Positions 41,374 to 50,257 of a stretch of 64,000 nucleotides of DNA are shown here, piece after piece. Below the pieces are notes generated by a model that did no database searches, was not told the DNA's origin, and worked only from the letters and a program-made list of their open reading frames with translations. The DNA comes from CBDAQV01 sp965199335 (GTDB lineage Bacteria; Pseudomonadota; Alphaproteobacteria; CALMVH01), in assembly GCA_965199335.1 (NCBI GenBank), contig CBDAQZ010000001.1:310001-374000 (forward strand), written 5' to 3'. Each line of letters starts with the position of its first letter. Position 1 is the first letter of the stretch. The position numbers and the translations under genes are program-made.

Positions 41374-43875
41374 CTAGTAATCCTTCAACAGCCGTTCGAT
41401 GTAATCGTGTTCCTCGCGCGGGCGGGCTCGTTCGCCGTCGCGTTTGCGCAATTCTTCCAGGATTTCACGTGAACGCTGTTGTTCTCCCTCGTCGGGAACC
41501 TTGACTTGGGCGTCGTCGGTCGCGCGGCCCATGCCGTCGGTGCGGCCGAACGGGTCCTTGCCAGGGCCTTCGCTTTCAGATTCACCTTTTCCATCATCGC
41601 TGCCCAGAGCAAGGCCGGAACCCTGCTTGTTCATCTGGTCTGTCAGGGACTGCATGCCTTCACGCAGTTTCTCCAGCGCCTGTTGCTGGGACGGGATCGC
41701 GCCACCGAAATCGTTTTTGTGCAGTTTCCCCGCGGCGGTGCCCATCTGATCCTGTGACTCTTTCAGCCCGCCGGGCACCTGTGCACCCATCTTGCCGAAT
41801 TGCTGCGTCAGACCTTGCAGCGCCTCCTTGAGGCTCTGCTGCTGCTCCGCACCGTTATTGTCGGCTTCGTTCTGATGGCGCCTGGTGGGATCGGAACTAC
41901 GGCCATTGTTGAGCGACTGCATCTCGTCGCTGCCGGTGTTATCCCCTTGGGAGCGGCGATAGGTCTTGTCGTTCAGCTGTTGCTGCTTGTCGGCCAGGTC
42001 GTGCAACTGCCGCATGGCGTTCCAGGCCTGTGCCGCCTTGCTGTTCGGCGGCATGCGTTCGGCCATGCGTAGATTGCGCATCATGGATTCGAATTGCGAA
42101 AGGGCTTCGTTGGCCGCATCGCGGTTTCCGTTCTGCGACAGGTCCTTCATCCTGTCGACCATGTTGTCGAGGTCCTTGCGGTCCAGTGTCTGGCCCATGC
42201 CGGGGGGCATCATCGGAACCTGCTCGCCCCGCGCCATGCGCTGCTGCAAATCCTTCTGCAGATTATCCATGTACTGGTTCATCGCTCCCTTCAGATCCTG
42301 GGTCAGCTTGTCGATCTGGCTCTGTGGCGCGCCATTGTTCAGAGCCTGGCGCAGCGCCTTCGCGGCATCGGCGACCTGTTTGGCGGCCTCACCGTTCGCG
42401 CCATCCTCCAGCCGCGTCGCGGCCTGCCACAGCATGCTCTGGATATCGCGCAGTTCGGCGAAGCGGTCGTCCTTCCACAGGCGCGATGCCGCCGTTCGCA
42501 GCACCAGGAACACGGTAACGTCGTCATGATAAAGTTCGGGGTGGCCCGCCAGTTCCGCCAGCTTGGTGGCGACCGTGATGCGCTGCTGCAGCGGGTCCAG
42601 CGTCAGCTTCTTGCGCTCGGCGATGATCGCGCGCGCCACGGGGTCGTTGAACTTGCGCTCGGGCAGCACCAGCGGCTGCGGCTTGGCACTGGCGCTCTTG
42701 CCGGAAACGCCGGTGGCAGACAATGTGACGCTGACGGGAAAGCCTGCCCAGGGATTGGCAGTCCAGTCTTCCAGCGTCGATGATTTCACCGATTTGGGAT
42801 GGCCTGAAACGTCCGACAGCTTGATCGTGAATTCGCCCGCCTGCGGCGTATCGAGCGCCGATCCCTTGGGTAGCATCGTTGACCTGACTTCATCCGCCAG
42901 CCGGATCGTGCCGGTCAACTGCGCCAGGCCGTATTGATCGGCTGCCGTGTAATCCAGTTTGATCTGTGCATGATCGGCGGCGGCCGGGGGTTTGACCCAT
43001 TCCACGACCGGGGCTGCGGTATCCAAAAGGCTTAAGTGCCATGTGCCGATCGTGCGCCAGCCTTGCGTGACGCTTATTTCGGTCCCGCTCGTCAGCGGGA
43101 GGGCAACCTGGTAGTTGCGACGCTCGATCGCCTGGAATTTCTGGCGCTTGCCGTTGACCGCGATATGCGGCCTGGCGTTGCCGCCCGTGACATGCGCCTC
43201 GATCGTGCTGCCGACCGGGACTTCTATGGCATCGTCGCTGGCGGTGCCATCGCGCGACACCACGACCGGCGGCAGGCCGGTGTAGTCGGGCGGATTGATC
43301 CAAGCCTCGAACCCGATGCTTCGCGCCGGAACCAGGCCAAAGACGCCTGGCGAAAGTGCGGCGTCCAGACGGTCGGCGAATTTGTCGGAGCCGAGGCAGA
43401 CGGCAATCACCAAGATCAGCGCGGCAAGAGAACGCCAGCCATGCGTCTGCTGGGCGTTGGCGGGAATGCGCAGCCAGCGGATACGTAGCTTTCGCAGCGT
43501 CGCGATGCTACGATCGCGGTGGGATCTCCAGAGAGGCGAGTCGCGCGTTCCTGCGGCCTTGTCGTCCAGTACATCATAGGGGCGGTGGACGATGCCGCTG
43601 TCCCGCTCGATTCGGCGCATGACATCATGCCGAGTCGGACGTCTGTTCTTCGAGAATCCAAAGCCGAGAGCGATTGCGAACGCCAGCAAGAAGGTCACCA
43701 CTACTGTCGCGTGCAGCCATGACGTAAGCAGTGGCAATACATCGAGCGCGGCCAGGGCGACGAAGGCGGCGATGAGCGATAACGGAGTCGCCAGCACACG
43801 ACCGGCATACTCGAGATAAAGCACGCACCGCGCGATCGCTGGATAAAGGCGCAACATTCTTAGTTCGCGGGCCAT
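41374..43875 (-). CDS. TIGR02302 / DUF4175 family membrane protein
   Basis: This 833-residue protein has two N-terminal transmembrane helices (about residues 24-70). The conserved ARRIERDSGIVHRPYDVL-like segment (here MRRIERDSGIVHRPYDVLDD) and a beta-rich middle follow, with APVVEWVKPPAAADHAQIKLDYTA. The long helical C-terminal half is Gln/Asn/Met-rich (LTQDLKGAMNQYMDNLQKDLQQRM; GNTGSDEMQSLNNG). The family is characteristic of alphaproteobacteria and has no known function. In relatives I recall it next to lysA and a small lipoprotein; here lysA is missing and the lipoprotein gene is 55 bases upstream. Confidence 0.88.
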   Translation of the reverse strand: MARELRMLRLYPAIARCVLYLEYAGRVLATPLSLIAAFVALAALDVLPLLTSWLHATVVVTFLLAFAIALGFGFSKNRRPTRHDVMRRIERDSGIVHRPYDVLDDKAAGTRDSPLWRSHRDRSIATLRKLRIRWLRIPANAQQTHGWRSLAALILVIAVCLGSDKFADRLDAALSPGVFGLVPARSIGFEAWINPPDYTGLPPVVVSRDGTASDDAIEVPVGSTIEAHVTGGNARPHIAVNGKRQKFQAIERRNYQVALPLTSGTEISVTQGWRTIGTWHLSLLDTAAPVVEWVKPPAAADHAQIKLDYTAADQYGLAQLTGTIRLADEVRSTMLPKGSALDTPQAGEFTIKLSDVSGHPKSVKSSTLEDWTANPWAGFPVSVTLSATGVSGKSASAKPQPLVLPERKFNDPVARAIIAERKKLTLDPLQQRITVATKLAELAGHPELYHDDVTVFLVLRTAASRLWKDDRFAELRDIQSMLWQAATRLEDGANGEAAKQVADAAKALRQALNNGAPQSQIDKLTQDLKGAMNQYMDNLQKDLQQRMARGEQVPMMPPGMGQTLDRKDLDNMVDRMKDLSQNGNRDAANEALSQFESMMRNLRMAERMPPNSKAAQAWNAMRQLHDLADKQQQLNDKTYRRSQGDNTGSDEMQSLNNGRSSDPTRRHQNEADNNGAEQQQSLKEALQGLTQQFGKMGAQVPGGLKESQDQMGTAAGKLHKNDFGGAIPSQQQALEKLREGMQSLTDQMNKQGSGLALGSDDGKGESESEGPGKDPFGRTDGMGRATDDAQVKVPDEGEQQRSREILEELRKRDGERARPREEHDYIERLLKDY

Positions 43876-43930
43876 GCTTCAATATAAGGACTGATGAGCC
43901 TGAAAGCGAGGGAAAACCTCGATCCTGCGT

Positions 43931-44155
43931 CTACTGCAAGGCCTGCTCGGGGCGGGCCCTGTATTTATTCTCGAGATCGCCGGTGGGCGCTATCGCCGTC
44001 GCTTCTCCCGGCAGGGGCCTGGGATAGACTTGCGGGTAGGCATCGGCCGATGAACCTTCGGGCGCGGCAAGCCCGGTCGGTTTGCGACCGCACGCGCAGA
44101 GCGGAAGACTAAGCAGAAGCAAGATAAAGCATTTATAAAGCATAGATTGAGTCAT
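43931..44155 (-). CDS. small lipoprotein (LptM/YifL-like)
   Basis: This 74-residue lipoprotein has a lipobox LCAC (Cys about 22) directly followed by GRKPTGLAAPEG and YPQVYPRPLPGE. The pattern CGRK(G)P...YP matches the small LptM-type lipoproteins that usually lie between argH and lysA. LptM assists LptD disulphide maturation in E. coli; equivalence here is not shown. GGAGAG stands four bases before ATG 44155. It lies upstream of the TIGR02302 gene on the same strand and divergent from tlpA. Confidence 0.78.
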   Translation of the reverse strand: MTQSMLYKCFILLLLSLPLCACGRKPTGLAAPEGSSADAYPQVYPRPLPGEATAIAPTGDLENKYRARPEQALQ

Positions 44156-44305
44156 CGAGCTCTCCGACAGTCAAGGTTTGTCTGGGGTAAAATGTTCCGG
44201 CAGGTCACAATTTATTATCTATTCTTTTTGTAGAATACCCGAATGCAAGAAGCGATGCCGGATGGCGAAGGTCCACCGTGTCGGCTTCCAATACCGGGGG
44301 TTTGC

Positions 44306-44914
44306 ATGCGTAATGTATTTCTGGCTTTTTTTCTAACCGCAACAGTGTTTGGCGTTCATGGCCATGCAGCCATGGCCGACCCGCCACCATTGACGGGTGA
44401 GATGAGCCGTTTCTCCTTTGCAGAAACCCCGCAGTCGTTCGACCAGATTTCGCTGGTCAATTTGCAGGATAACGACGTCTCCCTGTCTCAGTATCGCGGC
44501 AAGGTCGTCCTCGTCAACGTCTGGGCGACATGGTGCGGTCCTTGCGTAATGGAAATGCCCGGCCTCGACCATCTGTCGGCCACTCTGGGCGGCGACGATT
44601 TCGTAGTTTTGCCGGTTTCCATAGATCGCGGCGGTTCGCACCAGGCCAATCCCTTCCTGAACCGCATGGGCGTCAAATCCATGACCCCGCTGTTCGACCG
44701 TTCGAACAGCATCGGCCGCTTCCTGAGCGCCAGCCGTATTCCGGTCACGCTGATCATCGGCCGCGACGGCAACGAGATTGGACGGATCACGGGCGCTGCC
44801 GACTGGGATAGCGAGGAAGCGCGGGCTTTGCTCAAGTACTTCATCAACTACGGCGGCAACAGCGCCAAGGTGAATTATGTCAAGTCCGACAGCCAGATCG
44901 CGATGACGCACTAG
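44306..44914 (+). CDS. TlpA-family thiol:disulphide interchange protein
   Basis: This 202-residue periplasmic thioredoxin-fold protein has a signal peptide (FLAFFLTATVFGVHGHAAMAD). The redox site is WATWCGPCVMEMP (about residues 73-85), followed by VLPVSIDRGG and the cis-Pro in SRIPVTLIIGRDG. It acts as a reductant in the oxidising periplasm, for example in cytochrome c or copper-site maturation. The start is ATG 44306 (GGGGG upstream), placed so that the signal peptide is N-terminal. It is divergent from the lipoprotein/TIGR02302 pair. Confidence 0.88.
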   Translation: MRNVFLAFFLTATVFGVHGHAAMADPPPLTGEMSRFSFAETPQSFDQISLVNLQDNDVSLSQYRGKVVLVNVWATWCGPCVMEMPGLDHLSATLGGDDFVVLPVSIDRGGSHQANPFLNRMGVKSMTPLFDRSNSIGRFLSASRIPVTLIIGRDGNEIGRITGAADWDSEEARALLKYFINYGGNSAKVNYVKSDSQIAMTH

Positions 44915-44991
44915 TTAGTAAGGTCATTTGCATAGCAAAGGAATTTATGTAGAACGGGAGCGATTAGGATCCCAATATAAATCTGCTGATC

Positions 44992-45726
44992 ATGCCGACC
45001 CACCCGACAAGTCCAATCAGAATACTCGAAGAAAAAAGCATCCATCGCGGCTTTGTCGACGTTTCGAATATTACTTTCGAAGACCCAAACCCCAGAGCAG
45101 GGACTGCGTCGCAACTAACTCATACCGTTGTCGCCGCAAAGGATGGCGTAATGGCCATCTTGTACGATCCACGTGCAGAAGTGGTGCTACTGATCGATGA
45201 GTTCCGCCTACCGCCAATGATTAGAAGCGAGGCGGAGTGGCAAAGGATCGCGCCCGAGGACAGGCCTACCGGCCGCATGCTGAGCTGTATAGGCGGAAGG
45301 CTGGAGAAAGACGAGCCGCCCGAGATCGCAGTGCGCCGTGAATCGTCGGAGGAGGCTGGGTGCGCGGTGAAGCGGGCCTGGGGACCGAAATCGGTCCTGA
45401 TCTGGGGCGGGCTTCTCTCGACCGTCGTGACAAGTTACGTGCTCGAGTTCGACAGCAGCACCGTCAGGGAGGGCACCTCCACCGGTGTTGCCAGTGAAAA
45501 TGAGGATATAAAGCTGCGACTGTTTTCGCTCGATCAGTTGAACGACCTTGTGGACCAGACTTCGCTCGTTGGCTCGATGGACGCACTATCGCAATCGACG
45601 GTTGGCTGGTTCCTGCGCGAGCAGCCGAAGATTAAGGCTGCCTGGACAAACGACTTGCCAGAACCTAAAGCTCTGATTGCCGACAGGCCTGATCAGCGCG
45701 TAGGCACCGGCTTGTCGCCGCTATAG
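44992..45726 (+). CDS. Nudix hydrolase, ADP-ribose pyrophosphatase-like
   Basis: This 244-residue protein has a complete Nudix box: GGRLEKDEPPEIAVRRESSEEAG, starting near residue 103 and fitting GX5EX7REUXEEXG. The N-terminal part (VVAAKDGVMAILYDPRAEVVLLIDEFRLPP) matches the NudF layout. A C-terminal extension of about 50 residues (from VGWFLREQ) matches nothing I know. The likely substrate is a nucleoside diphosphate sugar. Its 3' end overlaps the convergent hbd gene by 34 bases. Confidence 0.83.
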   Translation: MPTHPTSPIRILEEKSIHRGFVDVSNITFEDPNPRAGTASQLTHTVVAAKDGVMAILYDPRAEVVLLIDEFRLPPMIRSEAEWQRIAPEDRPTGRMLSCIGGRLEKDEPPEIAVRRESSEEAGCAVKRAWGPKSVLIWGGLLSTVVTSYVLEFDSSTVREGTSTGVASENEDIKLRLFSLDQLNDLVDQTSLVGSMDALSQSTVGWFLREQPKIKAAWTNDLPEPKALIADRPDQRVGTGLSPL

Positions 45727-46568
45727 TCGTAGAAGCCCCGGCCGGCCACCCGGCCTGTCCATCCAGCCTCGACATATTTCACCAGAAGAGGGCAGGGGCG
45801 GTATTTAGCTTCCGAGAACCCATCGTGCAGCACGCGCATGATCGCCAGCACACGGTCCAGACCCATGAAATCGGCAAGCTCGAGCGGTCCCATCGGATGG
45901 TTGGCGCCAAGACGCATGGCATTATCGATAGCCTCCACCGTGGCAACGCCTTCGTAGAGGGCGTAGATCGCCTCGTTTATCATCGGCAACAGGACACGGT
46001 TGACGATGAATGCAGGATAATCCTCCGACACCACGCTTTCCTTGCCCAGCGAATGGATGATGCCGCGTACGGTTTCGAACGTTTCGTTGTTGGTGGCGAT
46101 GCCGCGGATCAATTCGACCAGCTGCATCACGGCCACCGGCTTCATGAAATGCGTACCCATGAATCGTTCGGGCCGGTCGGTCGCCGTTGCCAGGCGTGTG
46201 ATCGGGATCGAGGAGGTATTGGTCACGATGATCGTGTGTTCGCCCAGAAACGGCGTAATTTCGCCCAGCACGCGGCGCTTGACCTGTTCATCCTCCGTCG
46301 TCGCCTCGATGATCAGGCCGCAGCCCGACAGCTCCTTATAGTCCTGCGCAAGGTGCAGGCGCGCAAGCGCGGCCTGGCTCTCGTGGCTGGCAAGGGTACC
46401 CTTGGAAATCTGGCGCTCGAAATTATGCACGATCTCGTTGCGCGTCTGCGCCAGTCTCGCATCGATGACGTCGTAGAGGCAGACATGGTAGCCGGCGCGG
46501 ATGAACACCTGGGCGATGCCCGTGCCCATCTGTCCCGCGCCGATGATGCCAACCGTGTCGATGGTCAC
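45693..46568 (-). CDS. hbd: 3-hydroxybutyryl-CoA dehydrogenase
   Basis: This 291-residue NAD-dependent enzyme has the Rossmann motif VGIIGAGQMGTGIAQVF (residues about 6-22), the catalytic His-Glu pair in GTHFMKPVAVMQLVELI (about 139-155) and the C-terminal domain with NRVLLPMINEA, LGANHPMGPLELADFMGLD and GRGFYDY. It oxidises 3-hydroxyacyl-CoA in beta-oxidation or butyrate/PHB metabolism. The start ATG overlaps the etfA stop by four bases, giving a coupled etfB-etfA-hbd operon. Confidence 0.93.
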   Translation of the reverse strand: MTIDTVGIIGAGQMGTGIAQVFIRAGYHVCLYDVIDARLAQTRNEIVHNFERQISKGTLASHESQAALARLHLAQDYKELSGCGLIIEATTEDEQVKRRVLGEITPFLGEHTIIVTNTSSIPITRLATATDRPERFMGTHFMKPVAVMQLVELIRGIATNNETFETVRGIIHSLGKESVVSEDYPAFIVNRVLLPMINEAIYALYEGVATVEAIDNAMRLGANHPMGPLELADFMGLDRVLAIMRVLHDGFSEAKYRPCPLLVKYVEAGWTGRVAGRGFYDYSGDKPVPTR

Positions 46569-47506
46569 TTGGCTTTACCCAGCTCCGCCGCCAGCTCCGG
46601 GAGGACCGTGAAAAGATCGCCGACCAGTCCGTAATCCGCCACCTGGAAGATCGGGGCATCGCCATCCTTGTTGATCGCGACGATCACCTTCGAGTCCTTC
46701 ATGCCGGCAAGGTGCTGGATCGCACCCGAGATACCGACGGCGATGTAAAGATCGGGGGCTACGATCTTGCCGGTCTGACCGACCTGGTAATCGTTCGGCA
46801 CGAACCCGGCATCGACGGCGGCGCGCGATGCGCCCAGGGCGGCGTTCAGCGGATCGGCGACCGCTTCCAGCAGCTTGAAATTCTCACCCGACTGCATGCC
46901 GCGGCCGCCTGAAACCACGATCCGTGCCGCGGTCAGTTCGGGACGCTCGGACTTGGCGAGTTCCTGGCTGGAAAATGATGACAGGCCCTTGTCGCCCTGC
47001 GAGGCGACCGATTCGACCGCTGCCGAACCACCCTCGGCGGCGGCCGGATCGAAAGCTGTGGGCCGTATCGTCAGGAACTTGATCGCATCGGACGACTGCA
47101 CGGTGGCGATCGCGTTGCCGGCATAGATCGGGCGCTTGAACGTGTCGGCGGAGATGACGGCGATTACATCGCTGACCTGCTGCGAGTCGCACAGGGCGGC
47201 GGCGCGGGGCAGGACATTGCGGCCCGATGTGGTCGAGGGCGCGACGACGTGGCTGTAGGATTTTGCCAGTGCCGCGATCAACGGCGCAGTGGTTTCGGCC
47301 AAGCCGTGATCCAGTTCGGCGGCATCGGCCAGCAGAACCTTCGAGACACCGGCAATCTTCGCCGCTTCGTCCGCCGCCTGTTTCGCGTTGTGCCCGGAAA
47401 CCAGGATATGGATGTCCCCGCCCAGTTTCCCTGCGGCCGCGACCACGTTGAGGGTCGCAGGCTTGATCGAGGCGTTGTCGTGTTCGGCAATGACCAGGAT
47501 GGACAT
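46565..47506 (-). CDS. etfA: electron transfer flavoprotein, alpha subunit
   Basis: This 313-residue FAD subunit of ETF passes electrons from acyl-CoA dehydrogenases to ETF-quinone oxidoreductase. The C-terminal FAD-binding signature VVSGGRGMQSGENFKLLEAVADPLNAALGASRAAVDAGFVPNDYQVGQTGK spans about residues 197-247. LYIAVGISGAIQHLAGM and VAINKDGDAPIFQVADYGLVGD follow. It overlaps etfB by one base (TGATG) and hbd by four. Confidence 0.95.
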   Translation of the reverse strand: MSILVIAEHDNASIKPATLNVVAAAGKLGGDIHILVSGHNAKQAADEAAKIAGVSKVLLADAAELDHGLAETTAPLIAALAKSYSHVVAPSTTSGRNVLPRAAALCDSQQVSDVIAVISADTFKRPIYAGNAIATVQSSDAIKFLTIRPTAFDPAAAEGGSAAVESVASQGDKGLSSFSSQELAKSERPELTAARIVVSGGRGMQSGENFKLLEAVADPLNAALGASRAAVDAGFVPNDYQVGQTGKIVAPDLYIAVGISGAIQHLAGMKDSKVIVAINKDGDAPIFQVADYGLVGDLFTVLPELAAELGKAK

Positions 47507-48255
47507 CAGATCACCTTCGCTTCGTTACGCAGTTTTTCGACAAGCTCGGATACGCTGCTTACCTTGATCCCCGCCTTGCGGACCGCCGGTTCCTCGACCT
47601 TCAGGATCTTCAGGCTGGAACGGTTTTCGACGCCCAGTTCGCTCAGTTGAAGGGTATCCAGCGGCTTCTTCTTCGCCTTCATGATATTGGGCAGCGAAGC
47701 ATAGCGCGGTTCGTTCAGACGCAGGTCGGTTGTGACGATGGCGGGCAGTTTCAGCGCCAGCGTCTCATGGCCTCCGTCGACTTCGCGGGTAACGCTGATG
47801 CCGCCCTCCGTCGGCTCCAGCTTCGAGGCGAACGTGCCCTGCGGCCATTCGAGCAGGGCCGCCAGCATCTGCCCGGTCTGGGCGCTGTCATCGTCGATCG
47901 CCTGTTTGCCCAGGATGATCAGGTCCGGCTTTTCGCGCTCTGCAACGGCTTTCAGGATCTTGGCCACGGTCAGCGGTTCGACATCGCCCTCCACCGGGAC
48001 ATGGATGGCGCGGTCGGCGCCGATCGCCATTGCGGTACGCAGCGTGTCTTGCACTTGCGTCACGCCGATGGAAACGGCCACGACCTCGGTCGCCTTGCCT
48101 TTTTCCCTGAGCCGCACCGCTTCCTCGACCGCGATCTCGTCGAAGGGATTGATCGACATCTTGACGTTGGCGGTTTCGACCCCGCTGCCGTCAGCCTTCA
48201 CGCGTATCTTTACGTTGTAATCTATCACCCGCTTGACCGGGACGAGAATCTTCAT
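47506..48255 (-). CDS. etfB: electron transfer flavoprotein, beta subunit
   Basis: This 249-residue AMP-binding subunit of ETF begins MKILVPVKRVIDYNVKIRVK and carries the ETF-beta signature VTREVDGGHETLALKLPAIVTTDLRLNEPRYASLPNIMKAKKKPL (about residues 162-206). ILGKQAIDDDSAQTGQMLA (about 113-131) is the nucleotide region. First gene of the operon with etfA and hbd. Confidence 0.95.
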   Translation of the reverse strand: MKILVPVKRVIDYNVKIRVKADGSGVETANVKMSINPFDEIAVEEAVRLREKGKATEVVAVSIGVTQVQDTLRTAMAIGADRAIHVPVEGDVEPLTVAKILKAVAEREKPDLIILGKQAIDDDSAQTGQMLAALLEWPQGTFASKLEPTEGGISVTREVDGGHETLALKLPAIVTTDLRLNEPRYASLPNIMKAKKKPLDTLQLSELGVENRSSLKILKVEEPAVRKAGIKVSSVSELVEKLRNEAKVI

Positions 48256-48308
48256 GGCCGACCCTGACTATATTCGATGGGGTTATCCAGCACGGAACGG
48301 CAGAGGGA

Positions 48309-48506
48309 TCAAGTTTTGTGGCCGCTCATGATCAGCAGCAACACCAGCACGATCGTTATCCCCTGCAGGATGACGCGGGCACGCATAAGCTTGTTGCCGT
48401 ATTTGCGGTTGAACTCGCCGCCGCGTAGCATGGCGACGATGCCAACGACCAGGACGGCAACCACGGAAACCATGCTGATCAGCATGGCGATGAACAGGAA
48501 TGACAT
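48309..48506 (-). CDS. twin-transmembrane protein (HIG1-like)
   Basis: This 65-residue protein has two transmembrane helices (FLFIAMLISMVSVVAVLVVGIVAML and GITIVLVLLLIM). They are joined by a basic loop GGEFNRKYGNKLMRARVILQ, the pattern of the small twin-transmembrane/HIG1-domain proteins of alphaproteobacteria. These are related to mitochondrial respiratory supercomplex factors, though bacterial function is not established. ATG 48506 is preferred because the upstream extension would be hydrophobic leader of no family likeness. It is divergent from the DUF4743 Nudix gene. Confidence 0.78.
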   Translation of the reverse strand: MSFLFIAMLISMVSVVAVLVVGIVAMLRGGEFNRKYGNKLMRARVILQGITIVLVLLLIMSGHKT

Positions 48507-48535
48507 GAATCTGAATGTAGGAAGGGCGGGGAAAA

Positions 48536-49396
48536 TTGCCAGTGTTAAGTGATGCGCGGCCATTCCTGCGCCATATCGAGGCAGCGAACCGGCACGATCC
48601 GGGGCTTTATGTGCCCTTCGTCATGGCCGGCGCTGAGGTCGGACTGGTGCGCCGGGACGCCCTCGACGCGTTGCGCGCCTATCCGGATGTGTTCGACATC
48701 GGCGACGCCGTAACCTTCCTGCAGGGCGGTGACCAAGCGACGCGCAGCGGGGCGTTGGCCGGGATAGTCGGCGATATGGCGGCCAAAGGACGGTTCAAGC
48801 TTCGCAACGAGATGTATCCTGTCGCGACCGGCTGGGGGCGAGAGCTGCTCGCCACGATAGACCGGAGTGCTTATCAGTTCTTCGGCACGCGCGGCTTTGG
48901 CGTCCACGTCAATGGCCTGGTACGTCGGCAGGACGGTCTGCATCTATGGGTCGCCATGCGTAGCATGGACCGCACGGTTGCACCCGGCAAGCTGGACAAT
49001 ATCATCGGCGGCGGTCTTGCCGCAGGGTACACCGCCTTCCAAACGCTGATCAAGGAAGCCGGCGAGGAAGCGGGGCTCGATAACGCCCTGGCTTCGCAGG
49101 CTGTTCCCGTGAGCGCGGTCAGTTACATCTATGACGGCGAAGCGGGCGCCAAACGGGACACGCTGTTTATCTATGACCTGTACCTTCCGGAAGATGTTGT
49201 ACCCGACAACCAGGACGGCGAGGTCGATCATTTCGAACTGATGCCGATCGAGGTAGTTGCCGCTTTGGTAAGCGAAACCAATGACTTCAAGCTGAATGTC
49301 AATCTGGTTATCATCGACCTTCTGGTGCGTCTTGGCTACCTGGGCCCGGACACGCCTGGCTATGCCGAGGTGCTGGACGGGCTGCGGAAGCCCTAG
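48536..49396 (+). CDS. Nudix hydrolase with DUF4743 N-terminal domain
   Basis: This 286-residue protein has an N-terminal DUF4743-like half (about residues 1-110, FVMAGAEVGLVRRDALDALRAYP). A Nudix domain follows with GGGLAAGYTAFQTLIKEAGEEAGL at about 161-184. This lacks the usual Glu and REx of the canonical box but matches the thiamine-pyrophosphokinase-related Nudix group, in which it is normal. The C-terminal DGEVDHFELMPIEVVAALV is typical. It starts with TTG 48536 or the GTG six bases later. The stop overlaps the convergent GluQ stop by four bases. Confidence 0.85.
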   Translation: MPVLSDARPFLRHIEAANRHDPGLYVPFVMAGAEVGLVRRDALDALRAYPDVFDIGDAVTFLQGGDQATRSGALAGIVGDMAAKGRFKLRNEMYPVATGWGRELLATIDRSAYQFFGTRGFGVHVNGLVRRQDGLHLWVAMRSMDRTVAPGKLDNIIGGGLAAGYTAFQTLIKEAGEEAGLDNALASQAVPVSAVSYIYDGEAGAKRDTLFIYDLYLPEDVVPDNQDGEVDHFELMPIEVVAALVSETNDFKLNVNLVIIDLLVRLGYLGPDTPGYAEVLDGLRKP

Positions 49397-50235
49397 CCCA
49401 GGCCGACCCGTTTCCTGATTTCCTCCGCGGTCACGCCGGCCTGTCTAAGTTGGCGCAGGGCCGTCGAGCCGTCGCGCTTGGACAGTTTCTCGCCGGTATC
49501 GGGATCGATCAGCAGGCGGTGATGAAAATACTCTGGGGAGTCATAGCCCAGCAAGGCCTGCAATATTCGGTGGACCGGTGTCGAATCGAACAAGTCGAGG
49601 CCGCGCACCACCAGCGTTACGCCCTGGATGTGGTCGTCCACCGTGACGCTCAAATGATAGCTGGTGGGATTGTCGCGCCGCGCGATCAGAACGTCGCCCA
49701 GGGTTTCGGGCATGACGGGCACGGTCCCAGCCTCGCGGTCGTTCCAGGTCAGGGGACCCGTTAGGTCGGCTGCATACCGCATATCCAGGCGCCAACCGGG
49801 CACCTGGCCCGCATCCAGCTTCTTCTGTACTTCCGATGGCGGAAGGCTGAGACAGGTTCCGGGATAAAGCGGTCCATCCGGGCCTTTCCCGTCGAAACCG
49901 GATGCCGCGCTTGCTTCCGCGATGTCCTTGCGTGAGCAGAAGCAGGGATAGACCACGCCCTGCGTCTTGAGCTGGAACAGCGCAGCGGCATAATCCTTCA
50001 TGTGATCGGACTGGCGCCGCACCGGTTGTTCCCAGGCAAGGCCCAGCCATGCGAGGTCCTCATACAGGGCCGTTTCGTATTCCGGCCGGCAGCGCTCGAA
50101 GTCGATATCCTCGATCCGTAACAGGAAACGCCCATCCCCGGCATGGGCAATGTCGTACGCGGTCAGCGCCGACAGCGCATGGCCAAGATGCAGGTAGCCG
50201 TTCGGGCTTGGGGCAAAGCGGGTTATCAAAGTCAC
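49393..50235 (-). CDS. gluQ: glutamyl-Q tRNA(Asp) synthetase
   Basis: This 280-residue truncated GluRS paralogue attaches glutamate to queuosine in tRNA(Asp). It keeps the catalytic core with RFAPSPNGYLHLGHA (HIGH motif, residues about 5-19), the zinc site YPCFCSRKDI with a later Cys (YPGTC) and the KMSKS-like EKLSKRDGST (about 247-256). It lacks the anticodon-binding domain, as expected. Divergent from the esterase gene across 22 bases. Confidence 0.93.
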   Translation of the reverse strand: MTLITRFAPSPNGYLHLGHALSALTAYDIAHAGDGRFLLRIEDIDFERCRPEYETALYEDLAWLGLAWEQPVRRQSDHMKDYAAALFQLKTQGVVYPCFCSRKDIAEASAASGFDGKGPDGPLYPGTCLSLPPSEVQKKLDAGQVPGWRLDMRYAADLTGPLTWNDREAGTVPVMPETLGDVLIARRDNPTSYHLSVTVDDHIQGVTLVVRGLDLFDSTPVHRILQALLGYDSPEYFHHRLLIDPDTGEKLSKRDGSTALRQLRQAGVTAEEIRKRVGLG

Positions 50236-50257
50236 GCGTTAGTATATGTGTTCTTCC

